30,487 nucleotides of DNA, from positions 1 to 30,487 of the forward strand of contig DATKDT010000108.1 in NCBI GenBank assembly GCA_035512575.1, in the 5' to 3' direction. Both the position numbers and the translations under genes were made by a program. Positions 1 to 9,424 of the stretch are shown here, piece by piece. Below the pieces are notes generated by a model. The model was not told the DNA's origin, searched no databases, and worked only from the letters and a program-made list of their open reading frames with translations. The first letter of the stretch is position 1; each line of letters opens with the position of its first letter. This DNA is from JALYRV01 sp035512575 (GTDB taxonomy: Bacteria; Acidobacteriota; Vicinamibacteria; Vicinamibacterales; SCN-69-37).

Positions 1-822
1 GGCGCGGGGACCATGGGGCATGGCATTGCGCATGCGGCGGCCGCGGCCGGCTTCGAGACCGCGATGTACGACGTCACGCGCGGCGCGGTGGAGAAGGGGC
101 GCGCGAGGATTGCGGACATCCTGAAGAAAGGCGTCGACCTCGGCAAGGTGACGCAGGTAGACGCGGACGCCGCGCTGGGGCGGCTGCGGATCAGCGACAG
201 CCTTCAGGACGTGCTCACCGACACGGACTTCGTCATCGAGGCGGCGCCCGAGAAGATCGATCTCAAGCTGCATCTCATGGCGGAGATCGACGCCCACGCG
301 CCCGCCCACGCCATCGTCACCACCAATACGTCAGCGTTGAGCATTACGGAGATGGCCGGCGCCTCGACGAATCCCGGCCGCGTGGCCGGCATGCACTTCT
401 TCAATCCCGTGCATCGGATGAAGCTCATCGAGATCGTGCGCGCGCTCGAGAGCACGCCGGCGACGCTGGAAGCCGTCGAGGCCGTGTCGAAGCAGATGGG
501 GAAGGAGACCGTCGTCGTGCGCGAGTCGCCCGGCTTCATCACGACGCGCGTGAACGCGAGCCTCGGTAACGAGGCGTTCTTCATGCTGATGGAAGGCGTG
601 GCCTCGGCGCGCGACATCGACAAGGCGCTGAAGCTGGGGCTCAATCACCCGATGGGGCCGTTCGAGCTCGTCGATCTGGTCGGCCTCGACACGCGCCTGA
701 GCATCCTCGAGTACCTGCACCGCAGCATGGGCGAGAAATACAGACCGTGTCCTTTGCTTCATCAGTACGTCAAAGCCGGGCGGCTGGGGCGGAAGGTCGG
801 CCGGGGCGTTTACGAGTACTAA
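1..822 (+). CDS. 3-hydroxyacyl-CoA dehydrogenase (3-hydroxybutyryl-CoA dehydrogenase type), 5' end cut by window
   Basis: NAD-dependent oxidation of 3-hydroxyacyl-CoA to 3-ketoacyl-CoA in fatty-acid or butyrate metabolism, cytoplasmic. The frame is open from base 1 and begins inside the Rossmann motif GAGTMGHGIA, so only about 7-8 N-terminal residues lie outside the window and the internal ATG at 13 is not the start. The family catalytic segment is present (HFFNPVHRMKLIEIV, with the active-site His and downstream Glu), as is the C-terminal dimerisation domain with NHPMGPFELVDLVGLD. The visible 273 residues plus the missing few match the usual 280-290 aa single-domain enzyme; there is no fused enoyl-CoA hydratase. 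The stop codon is directly followed by the ATG of the symporter gene, so the two are probably co-transcribed. Chain-length specificity cannot be told from sequence. Confidence 0.93.
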   Translation, partial: GAGTMGHGIAHAAAAAGFETAMYDVTRGAVEKGRARIADILKKGVDLGKVTQVDADAALGRLRISDSLQDVLTDTDFVIEAAPEKIDLKLHLMAEIDAHAPAHAIVTTNTSALSITEMAGASTNPGRVAGMHFFNPVHRMKLIEIVRALESTPATLEAVEAVSKQMGKETVVVRESPGFITTRVNASLGNEAFFMLMEGVASARDIDKALKLGLNHPMGPFELVDLVGLDTRLSILEYLHRSMGEKYRPCPLLHQYVKAGRLGRKVGRGVYEY

Positions 823-2583
823 ATGCAGCTGACCACGCTCGACTGGACGATCGTCCTGGTGTCGCTGGCTCTGTCGTTCCTGCCGGCGATCTGGCTGATG
901 CGGCGGGCGGGGTCGAGCACCGCCGAGTTCTTCACGTCGGGCCGCGCCGCGCCGTGGTGGCTGATCGGCGTGTCGATGGTCGCGACGACGTTCAGTACAG
1001 ACACGCCGAATCTGGTCACGAATCTCGTCCGCGAGGGCGGTGTCGCATCGAACTGGGCCTGGTGGGCGTTTCTGCTCACCGGCATGCTCACCGTTTTCTT
1101 CTACGCGCGCCTGTGGCGCCGCTCGGGCGTGCTCACCGATCTCGAGTTCTACGAGCTGCGCTACAGCGGCCGCCCCGCCGCGTGGGTGCGCGGCTTCCGC
1201 GCCGTCTACCTCGGGCTGTTCTTCAATCTCGTGATCATGGCCACGGTGAATCTCGCCGCCGTGAAGATCGCGAACGTCCTGCTCGGATGGCCCATGACGC
1301 AGACGCTGGTCGTCTGCGCCGTCATCAACATCCTGTTCGCGGCGATCGCCGGCTTGTGGGGCGTGTTGGTCACGGACCTGATCCAGTTCGGTATCGCGCT
1401 GACGGGCTCGGTTGCGGCTGCCTACTTCGCCCTCAAGCAGCCGCAGGTCGGCGGGCTGTCCGGCCTGATCGACAAGATGGATCCGGCCACGCTCCGGCTG
1501 CTGCCGGACTTCGGCGACTGGGGCATGACGCTCACCATCTTCATCATTCCGCTCACGGTGCAATGGTGGTCGGTCTGGTATCCCGGATCGGAGCCGGGCG
1601 GCGGCAGCTACATCGCGCAGCGCATGCTCGCGGCGAAAACCGAGCGCGACGCGATGTGGGGCTCGCTGCTCTTCAACGCGGCGCATTACGCGCTGCGGCC
1701 CTGGCCCTGGATCCTCGTCGCCCTCGCCTCGCTCGTCGTGTATCCGCAGCTGAGCGACATTTCCGCCGCGCTGCCGCACGTAGACCCGTCGCTGGTCGGA
1801 CACGACATGGCCTATCCGGCGATGCTGCGGTTCCTGCCGCCGGGCCTGCTCGGGCTGATGGTCGCGGGACTGCTGTCGGCGTACGTCTCGACGATCTCCA
1901 CGCACCTGAACTGGGGCACGTCGTACCTCGTGCACGATCTGTATCGCCGCTTCATCAGGACGGGCGCGTCAGAGCGCCACTACGTCACGGCCGGACGTCT
2001 GGTCACGGCGCTGCTGATGCTGCTGGCGGCGCTGCTGACCTACGTGCTCGACACGGCGCGATCGAGCTTCGAGCTGCTGCTCTCGATCGGCGCGGGCACC
2101 GGGCTGCTGTATCTGCTGCGGTGGTTCTGGTGGCGCATCAACGCCTGGAGCGAGATTGCCGCCATGGCGACATCGTTCCTGCTCGCGTCGTTTTTCTTCA
2201 TCGCCGGCAAGCAGGGCGCCGGCGTGCCGTCGCACGTCGCGCTGATCATCACCGTGGCCGTGACGACCGTCGTCTGGGTGTCGGTGGCGTACTTCACGCC
2301 GCCGGCCGACCGCGCCACGCTGGTCAATTTCTATCGCCTGATTCGGCCGGCCGGCAGGGGATGGGAGCCGATCCGCAAGGAAGCCGGCGTCGGCCCCGAG
2401 CCGGGCGGCTTCACGCAGTCGCTGCTTGGCTGGATGCTCGGCTGTCTCTTCGTCTACGCCGCGCTCTTCGGCACCGGCAGCTTCCTCTACGGCAACACCG
2501 CGATCGCGCTGTTCTGGCTCGCGGCGCTGGTGGTTTCAGGCGTGGGGCTGGTGCGGCTTCTGCGCAGTCAGGCCGCTCAGTAG
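823..2583 (+). CDS. Sodium:solute symporter family (SSS) transporter
   Basis: A 586-aa polytopic inner-membrane protein of the SSS family (Na+-coupled uptake of sugars, amino acids or organic acids). About 13-14 hydrophobic segments can be seen, starting with one at residues 6-26. The TM2 region contains the polar STDTPNLVTNLV stretch, a position that helps form the ion and substrate site in this family. Long amphipathic loops (PGSEPGGGSYIAQRM, PHVDPSLVGHDMAYPAM) are typical. The ATG follows the upstream TAA with no spacer (TAAATG), suggesting translational coupling with the acyl-CoA dehydrogenase. The 3' end overlaps the convergent beta-barrel gene by 7 nt (2577-2583), leaving no room for a separate terminator. 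The substrate is unknown; a carboxylate or acyl compound would fit the neighbour, but that is only inference. Confidence 0.92.
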   Translation: MQLTTLDWTIVLVSLALSFLPAIWLMRRAGSSTAEFFTSGRAAPWWLIGVSMVATTFSTDTPNLVTNLVREGGVASNWAWWAFLLTGMLTVFFYARLWRRSGVLTDLEFYELRYSGRPAAWVRGFRAVYLGLFFNLVIMATVNLAAVKIANVLLGWPMTQTLVVCAVINILFAAIAGLWGVLVTDLIQFGIALTGSVAAAYFALKQPQVGGLSGLIDKMDPATLRLLPDFGDWGMTLTIFIIPLTVQWWSVWYPGSEPGGGSYIAQRMLAAKTERDAMWGSLLFNAAHYALRPWPWILVALASLVVYPQLSDISAALPHVDPSLVGHDMAYPAMLRFLPPGLLGLMVAGLLSAYVSTISTHLNWGTSYLVHDLYRRFIRTGASERHYVTAGRLVTALLMLLAALLTYVLDTARSSFELLLSIGAGTGLLYLLRWFWWRINAWSEIAAMATSFLLASFFFIAGKQGAGVPSHVALIITVAVTTVVWVSVAYFTPPADRATLVNFYRLIRPAGRGWEPIRKEAGVGPEPGGFTQSLLGWMLGCLFVYAALFGTGSFLYGNTAIALFWLAALVVSGVGLVRLLRSQAAQ

Positions 2584-3464
2584 AACTTCCGCGTGATATT
2601 GAAGCCGATGTGCCACTCGCCGCTGCTGCCGTAGCTGCGCGCCACCTGTCCCAGTGTCGTCGCGAAGGAATTCGAGAAGTTGATCTGGAACGAGTGCCCG
2701 CCCTTGCGGCGCTCGAGCGCGAAGCTGAGATGGTCGTTGCCGACGTCGGGCCCCGACAGCCGGGGCACGAATTCGCCGACCACGTAGGTCGATGGGCCGA
2801 GCCGCAGCCGCGCGCCCAGGCCGACCATGAACGCCGAGTCGGCCGGGCCGCCCGACTCGGGCGTCGGCACCACGCTCTCGGGCAGCGGATCGATCACGAA
2901 CATGGGCTGCGCGTAGATCGCGCCGCGATCGGCGAGCCGGCGCGACGTAATCAGCCCCAGCGTGGTGGTGTAATCCTCCGTGAAGTTGTCCAGCCCCTGA
3001 ATGGCCGCGATCGCGTCGAGCCCGAACGGGCGCGCGTCATCCTGCTGCAGCACTGACAGCTGCCCCAGAAACTGCATCGTCCGATCGCTCGTGCGCAGCA
3101 GCGCGAGCTGCAGGCCGGGCCGGAGCCCGTAGCGCACTTCGAGGCCGACGATCGCGCTGCTGTCGAAGCCGAAGAAATCGGACGCCAGATCGCCAAGGCT
3201 GCCCTGGCCGAGCGCGCGCGTGAAGCGATGCGCCACGCGGAAGCCCCACCGCCCGGCCGGCAGCCGCAGCGACGTCGGCAGCGACACCAGCGTGAAGTCC
3301 GGCTCGGACGGCACGAACGGCAGGTCGGGCTCGCCGGGGTCGATTTCCTCGACGACGACAGGAGGCGGCGAGTCCGGCCGTGGCGGAGGTGGAGGATCCT
3401 GCGCCAGCGCCGGCGCCGCGAGAGACAGACAGAGCAGCGCGGCGAGCGCGCGAGCCGTTACCAT
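2577..3464 (-). CDS. Outer-membrane beta-barrel protein, DUF5777-like
   Basis: 295 aa. Residues 1-21 form a clear Sec signal peptide (cleavage after ...APALA), followed by a Pro-rich linker (PPPPPRP, PPP) and then alternating short hydrophobic strands. The stretch RLPAGRWGFRVAHRFTRALG and the aromatic C-terminus (KFY) are what I associate with DUF5777-like barrels, which are common in Acidobacteriota and Bacteroidota. The function is unknown. The ATG at 3464 overlaps the stop of the upstream cupredoxin lipoprotein gene by 7 nt, so the two are one transcription unit and probably one functional pair, a periplasmic copper or redox lipoprotein with an outer-membrane barrel. I recognise no catalytic motif. 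The family name is from memory of sequence style, not from a search. Confidence 0.8.
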   Translation of the reverse strand: MVTARALAALLCLSLAAPALAQDPPPPPRPDSPPPVVVEEIDPGEPDLPFVPSEPDFTLVSLPTSLRLPAGRWGFRVAHRFTRALGQGSLGDLASDFFGFDSSAIVGLEVRYGLRPGLQLALLRTSDRTMQFLGQLSVLQQDDARPFGLDAIAAIQGLDNFTEDYTTTLGLITSRRLADRGAIYAQPMFVIDPLPESVVPTPESGGPADSAFMVGLGARLRLGPSTYVVGEFVPRLSGPDVGNDHLSFALERRKGGHSFQINFSNSFATTLGQVARSYGSSGEWHIGFNITRKFY

Positions 3465-3913
3465 CCGCGAGAGTATACGGGGCCTTTATCGTCGCTGTTC
3501 GTGCCGACGCGGATCGTGCCCCAGAACTTCTGGTCGTCCGGCAACAGGTGGTTGTGATACCCGCACGCCTTCACCTCGTTGAAGTTCGCCGTGTCGAACT
3601 GCTGGCCCGGGTTGAGGACGACGGTGTTGTTGGGCGGGCAGTCGGTGTGGAAGTTGTGCGGGTTCGTGTTGATCTGGTGCGGCCGGGTGTCGTTGTTGAT
3701 GAACCGCACTTTCTGGGTCCGTTCGATGCGGACATCATCCGGCGAGGTCCCGTCGGCCCTGATTGAGATCGTGGCGCCGAGGCTGCCGGCCACCACGCCC
3801 GCCGGTGTCGTCGGGGTCGGCGCGGTGGAACCGCCGCCGCCGCAGGCGGCCGCGGCCGCCGCGACAGCGATGGCGAGGGCTCCGCTGAACGAGAGTTTGG
3901 AGAAGCTACCCAT
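3458..3913 (-). CDS. Cupredoxin-like (plastocyanin/azurin-fold) lipoprotein
   Basis: 151 aa from the ATG at 3913; the open frame runs far upstream, but only this start puts a signal peptide at the N-terminus. K6, a hydrophobic core and a lipobox-like AAAAC place lipidated Cys24 before a Gly/Ser/Thr/Pro linker. The mature part has the cupredoxin pattern: N-terminal His79 (NDTRPHQI), then Cys117-x2-His120 (ACGYHNH) with no Met at the usual axial position. His86, His89, Cys92 and His122 are extra candidate ligands, so the site may be red-copper-like or binuclear (inference). Its stop overlaps the DUF5777-like gene start. It lies 119 bp downstream of the sigma-54 activator gene and has a -24/-12-like element just before the start. 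Alternative: a non-copper plastocyanin-fold protein. Confidence 0.82.
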   Translation of the reverse strand: MGSFSKLSFSGALAIAVAAAAAACGGGGSTAPTPTTPAGVVAGSLGATISIRADGTSPDDVRIERTQKVRFINNDTRPHQINTNPHNFHTDCPPNNTVVLNPGQQFDTANFNEVKACGYHNHLLPDDQKFWGTIRVGTNSDDKGPVYSRGW

Positions 3914-3925
3914 ACCGATGCCAAA

Positions 3926-3941
3926 GGCAAGCACGGTGCCG
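3926..3941 (-). promoter_or_regulatory. Candidate sigma-54 (-24/-12) promoter of the cupredoxin lipoprotein gene
   Basis: Read on the minus strand, CGGCACCGTGCTTGCC matches the sigma-54 consensus TGGCAC-N5-TTGC at all but the first base, with GG and GC exactly 10 nt apart. It lies 13 nt before the ATG at 3913, so transcription would begin at or next to the start codon. The gene immediately upstream encodes an NtrC-type sigma-54 activator. In GC-rich DNA such a match can occur by chance. Confidence 0.45.
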
Positions 3942-4032
3942 ACGGCGCACGGCCGCTTTCGCCGGGGAAACGCGGCGCGGCACGGGCGCGGCGGTTTCGA
4001 GACCGGAAAGGAATTACGAGAAAGGTAAATTC

Positions 4033-5393
<1,361 letters not shown>

Positions 5394-5397
<4 letters not shown>

Positions 5398-7136
5398 GTG
5401 GTCTCCGGAAGATGCATCGTGATCACCGTGCCGCCGTCCCTGCCGCTTTCGGCCGTCACCGCGCCTCCCAGCCCCTCGATGATGTTCTTCGCGACCGCGA
5501 GCCCGACGCCCGTGCCGGTGCGCTTGGTCGTGAAATACGGCTCGAAGATGCGGGGCAGGGCCTCGGGCGGAATGCCGGGGCCCGTGTCGCGCACAGCAAG
5601 CGCGATGCCGCCGGCCCCCCGGCTCGTCGAGAGCTCGATGGTGCCGCCGTCGGCGACCGCGTGCTGGGCGTTCGCCAGCACGTTGATGAGCGTCTGGCGC
5701 AGGCGCTCGGCGTCCGTGGTGATGGGTGTCAGCCGGTCGTCGAGGCGCAGGGCCACCGGCGCGCCGCCGTCCGACACGGCCTTCGCGGCGTCGCGGCAGA
5801 CGTCGTTGACGTCCGCCGGCGCCAGCGTGAACGTCACCGGCCTCGCGAAATCGAGAACGTCGGTGACGATGCGGTTCAGGCGCGCCACCTCCTCGTCGAT
5901 GTCGGCGGCGGCGCTGCGCACGATGGCGGGATCGACCTCCGGCTGCCGCAGCGGATGCAGCGCGCCCTTGATGATCATCAGCGGATTGCGCACTTCGTGC
6001 GCGATGACCGTGGAGAGCCGGCCCAGCGACGACAGCCGCTCGCGCTGCGCCGCCTCGCGCTGGAACCTCGCGATCGACGAGGTCAGGGCGTTGAAGGTCG
6101 ATCCGAGCACCCGCGCATCCTCGTCGTCCCACCGCCCCTGCGGCGGCGGACGCCGCGTCAGATCGCCCGTCTCGGCCATCTCGCGCATGGTCGCGCTCAG
6201 GGCGCGGACGGGGCCGGTGACGGTGCGCGCGATGCCGTAGGCCAGCAGCGTGGCGAGAAGGACGGCCAGCACGGCGGACACGGCCAGCTCGGCGTGGACG
6301 CGAGCCAGCAGCCGCTCGAGATCCGCGCGTGAGCGCAGAAGCACGGCGTAGGGCGCGCCGGCCTGGCCGCTGTCTCCCGCCGCGGGGAGGGCGCGTCTGA
6401 GCAGCAGGTAGTCGTCTTCCCCGATGCGCACCGATTCACGGTTGTCGCGGAGCGCCGCCTCGATCGCGGGATGAGCGGCGGCCGGCACGGTTGAGGCGAG
6501 GATGCGCCCGCCCTCGGCGAACGCGACTTCGGTGTTGGTGAGCGCGCGCACGCGCTCGGCCGTGTCGGCGTCGAGCCGGAAGCCGACACTGAGCGTGCCG
6601 AGCAGGTCGGGGGAGCCGGGCACGAGCTCGATCCAGACCGGAATCGAGGCCATCTGCAGCACGCCTCCGGCCTGCGGCCAGAACCAGGTGTGTTCGCGGC
6701 CGCCGATGGCGGCGCCAATGGCCGCCGACGCCTGGGCATCGAGCCTGTCGACGCCCGGACCGCTCGCCGCGAGCACGGCGCCGCGCGGGCCGGTCAGGAT
6801 GAGCACGTCCGAGTCGATCTGCCGGCGGTACTGATCGGCCGGCTCGCGCACGGTGGCCGCGTCCGTGGTCAGCAGCGCCTTGAGCTTCGGCAGGTCGGCA
6901 AGCAGGCGCGCTTCGACCAGGAAATGCTCGAACAGCGTCGTGCGCACTTCGTCGACCACGGCGCCCGCTTCGGCGAGCTCGCGCCGCAGCTCGCGCTCCG
7001 CCTGGCTCGTCACCGTGACGTTGACGCGATAGACGGCGGCCGCAATCGACAGCACGACCAGCAGCGCGGCGCCCAGGAAGATGCGGTTGGTGAGCGACGA
7101 GAACACCGACGCGCGCGTCATTGTCATCGGCGCCAT
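5394..7136 (-). CDS. Membrane sensor histidine kinase
   Basis: 580 aa from the ATG at 7136. TM1 is at ~18-38 and TM2 at ~284-303; between them is a ~245-residue periplasmic sensor domain, probably a Cache-type fold (inferred from size and from QASIPVW-like patterns, not from a profile search). Then HAMP (~304-360), HisKA with phospho-acceptor His380 (TVIAHEVRNPL) and a HATPase_c domain with N box NVLANAQHAV, G1 DTGPGIP and G2 GTGVGLAVAKNI. The start overlaps the stop of the cupredoxin gene in TGATG and its own stop overlaps the regulator start in ATGA, so three genes are tightly coupled. The signal could be extracytoplasmic copper, redox state or an exported substrate; nothing in the sensor domain decides this. 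Confidence 0.95.
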
Positions 7137-7861
7137 CAGCGGCCCAGGGCGAAGTCGACGTCGACGACGCCGCTCTCGGGCACGACGACCCGCCGGGTTT
7201 CGCGCGGCAGCGTCTCGTGCCACACCGCCAGCGAGTACGTGCCGGGCGGCACGTTCGGAATCGCATAGCGCCCGTCATCGTCTGTCGCGGCGAAGAAGGG
7301 ATGGTTGAAGACCAGCACCCAGGCGCTCATGTGCGAGTGAATCTCGCAGAAGACACGGACGATGCCGGGGCGATCGAAGCGCACGGCGCGGCTGTGGCCC
7401 GCCGCATAGCGGCCGAGATCGAACGTGCGCGCTTTCGAGAGGGAGAAGACGTTGTGGTAGATGCGGTCGTTGTTGGGGAAGTCGACCGTCGTGCCTGTCG
7501 TGATGGCCACGACGCGCGGCACGAATTGTTCGTTGATCTGGTTGATGCGCGCGCGCCGGGTGGCCAGCTCCTCGAACGCGCCGCGGGGCGCTTCCTCGAG
7601 GTACACGACGCTGCGGCGGCGATCGGCCGCGTCGCGCCCGCGGGGACGGCCGAGATCGCCGACCTGAGGTCGGGCCTCAACGGCAGGCACACCGGAGGTC
7701 GTGACGCGGCCGCGGATAGTCGCGACAGCGGATCGTGGGTACGTGGGTACGTTGCTGGGGTGGTTAAGGTGGACCGTGGGTACGGTGACGGAGGTGGGTA
7801 ACGTAACCCACGTCCCCACGACAACCACGGTCCACCCTAACCACCCCAGCAACGTACCCAC
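7136..7861 (-). CDS. Methylamine-utilization-type cupredoxin with carboxypeptidase-regulatory-like C-terminal domain; unusual, repeat-derived 5' end
   Basis: The recognisable protein starts near ATIRGRV (about base 7720) and contains a cupredoxin domain with His in NNDRIYHNVFS, then the copper loop CEIHSHM (Cys-x2-His, second His and Met), followed by a short CarboxypepD_reg-like domain (DDDGRYAIPNVPPGTY). Related proteins normally carry a Sec signal peptide. Here that position is occupied by palindrome A (7735-7869), which is open in this frame. The best start I see is GTG at 7861: AAGGAG (7877-7872) precedes it by 10 nt, and the repeat then encodes a hydrophobic stretch GTLLGWLGWTVVVVGTWV that could act as an anchor, though without positive charges. 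TTG at 7852 is an alternative. The downstream half is confident; the start, export and expression are not. Its stop overlaps the kinase start (TGATG). Confidence 0.7.
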   Translation of the reverse strand: MGTLLGWLGWTVVVVGTWVTLPTSVTVPTVHLNHPSNVPTYPRSAVATIRGRVTTSGVPAVEARPQVGDLGRPRGRDAADRRRSVVYLEEAPRGAFEELATRRARINQINEQFVPRVVAITTGTTVDFPNNDRIYHNVFSLSKARTFDLGRYAAGHSRAVRFDRPGIVRVFCEIHSHMSAWVLVFNHPFFAATDDDGRYAIPNVPPGTYSLAVWHETLPRETRRVVVPESGVVDVDFALGR

Positions 7862-7869
7862 GTACCCAC
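7735..7869. repeat. Long palindromic intergenic repeat, family A, copy 1
   Basis: A 135-bp inverted repeat. The outer 45 bp (7735-7779 and 7825-7869) are complementary with a single mismatch, each beginning GTGGGTACGTGGGTACGTTG; the inner part is a looser palindrome with GTGGGTaacg at the centre. Internally it is built from GTGGGTAC units. A second copy is at 26039-26215. The transcript could fold into a very long hairpin. It lies between the porin-like gene and the cupredoxin frame and appears to provide the cupredoxin's 5' coding sequence. It encodes no transposase; it may be a MITE- or REP-like element mobilised in trans. Confidence 0.9.
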
Positions 7870-7875
7870 CACTCC

Positions 7876-9075
7876 TTAAAACCAAAACAACAGCTGCGCG
7901 GACGCGAAACTGGCCTCCCGCTGTCTGCCGCCGTCGCGCCGGTTGTGCTGCAAGGCGGCTTTGGCGACGAGATTGCGGCGGAAGTACCAGCCGGCGCCGG
8001 CTTCGACGCGCGTGACCGGCGCGTCCCAGGTCTGCGCCGTGCCCGCGCCCGCCAGCTGTGAGAAGTCGAGACGATCGGCGCGCGCCGCGATGAAGGCGCG
8101 GGGATGCACGCGGACGCGGCCCTCGATGAAACCGGTGCGCGCCGTCAGCGCGGGCGCGATCGCCGGCAGCCGCCACCGGCTCTGAATGAGCTCGCCGCGC
8201 ACGAGCCAGCGGCCCCGCGAGTATTCCGCGTCCAGACCGAGCGCGTCCTGCCGGTAGGCCGTGCCGGCGCCCGAGGGCACGACGGCATCCGACAGCCATG
8301 CGCCGCGCGACGCCGACACGCCCGCCATCAAGCCGGCAACCGGCTGCGCGCCCGCGCGCAGCGCGATCTGGAGGCCGCCGTTGTCGTCACCGACGCGGGG
8401 ATTCGACAGCGTCCCGGTCGTCACCGCCGCCGCCAGGTCGAAGATGCCGGGCGCATACCTGGCCTGCACGCCCGTGTCGTAGCGGAACGCCGAAATGACC
8501 GGCAGGCCCGGGGCCGCCGCGCGGCTGCCGACCGGATACGACAGCAGCCAGCCGCGCGCGCGCATGCGCAGCAGATCGGCCGGCGAGCCCGGCACGGCAT
8601 CCGCCCTGAGCGACGTCAGGTACTGATAGGCGAGCGGATAGCCGATGAGCGGGTTGTCCGCCGCATAGGCGTGGCGCGCGAAGCGGCCGAAGACCGGCGG
8701 AATCCGGCCCGCCTGCACGTCGAGCGGCACGCCGTCGAACGGCGACACGCGCACGTAGAGCGCATAGGCTCGCGGCGCCTCGAAATTCTCGGACCGCACG
8801 TCGCCGAGTACGGCCACACGCTCGGCGGGCTGCCAGCGCGCGGCCAGCGCCAGCCGCACGAGCCGCAGCGTGTTGTGCTCGTAGCCCGTGTAGTTGAAGA
8901 AGCCGATCGTGTCCTTGCGGCCCGCCGCCGCCGACGCTTCGCCGCCCAGCACGAGCCGGCCCGCGCCGCCGAGCTCCACCACGACCGGCCCCTCGGGCCA
9001 CGACTGGGCCGACGCCGGCCGCGCCGCCACGGTGGCCGCCGCGGACGCGACGAGGAGAAAAATGCAGAGGTGCAT
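7876..9075 (-). CDS. Porin-like outer-membrane beta-barrel protein
   Basis: 399 aa with a Sec signal peptide at residues ~1-23 (cleavage after ...RPASA). The mature protein shows regularly alternating hydrophobic strands, many Arg/Tyr/Trp-rich turns and a terminal Phe (LLFWF), the usual outer-membrane insertion signature. There is no TonB box or plug, so a passive porin or a structural barrel is more likely than a TonB-dependent receptor. I do not recognise the family. It is the first gene of the minus-strand block with the cupredoxin, kinase and regulator, and its ATG at 9075 lies 20 nt downstream of a -10 shared with the divergent ferredoxin gene. The context suggests it passes or anchors the substrate of the secreted copper protein; this is inference. 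Confidence 0.82.
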   Translation of the reverse strand: MHLCIFLLVASAAATVAARPASAQSWPEGPVVVELGGAGRLVLGGEASAAAGRKDTIGFFNYTGYEHNTLRLVRLALAARWQPAERVAVLGDVRSENFEAPRAYALYVRVSPFDGVPLDVQAGRIPPVFGRFARHAYAADNPLIGYPLAYQYLTSLRADAVPGSPADLLRMRARGWLLSYPVGSRAAAPGLPVISAFRYDTGVQARYAPGIFDLAAAVTTGTLSNPRVGDDNGGLQIALRAGAQPVAGLMAGVSASRGAWLSDAVVPSGAGTAYRQDALGLDAEYSRGRWLVRGELIQSRWRLPAIAPALTARTGFIEGRVRVHPRAFIAARADRLDFSQLAGAGTAQTWDAPVTRVEAGAGWYFRRNLVAKAALQHNRRDGGRQREASFASAQLLFWF

Positions 9076-9095
9076 AGGCGTGGGTGTGGGCCGCG

Positions 9096-9103
9096 ATTAT
9101 AAT
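9096..9103. promoter_or_regulatory. Self-symmetric divergent -10 (ATTATAAT)
   Basis: ATTATAAT is its own reverse complement and gives a perfect TATAAT on both strands (plus 9098-9103, minus 9101-9096). It sits in the 52-bp gap between the porin-like gene (-) and the ferredoxin gene (+), in otherwise GC-rich DNA. On the plus strand, 6 nt downstream, an ATG at 9110 opens a five-codon frame (MGALS) that stops directly before the ferredoxin ATG (TAAATG). No convincing -35 is seen in either direction. Confidence 0.6.
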
Positions 9104-9127
9104 GCCCGGATGGGAGCTCTCAGCTAA

Positions 9128-9388
<261 letters not shown>

Positions 9389-9424
9389 ACGCCATTCTGG
9401 AGACGCGAGACTCCCTGTCTCGAT

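Noticed and set aside
331..1935. 534-codon minus-strand open frame across the dehydrogenase and symporter genes
   Set aside because: Arg/His/Asp-rich composition with no domain; antisense shadow of two well-identified genes in GC-rich DNA.
7735..7869. CRISPR array or tRNA-like structure
   Set aside because: No regularly spaced unique spacers and no cloverleaf or anticodon arm; it is a single symmetric palindrome.
9399..9421. Small inverted repeats before coaA as an attenuator or riboswitch
   Set aside because: Stems of only 4-5 bp in GC-rich sequence; too weak to support.
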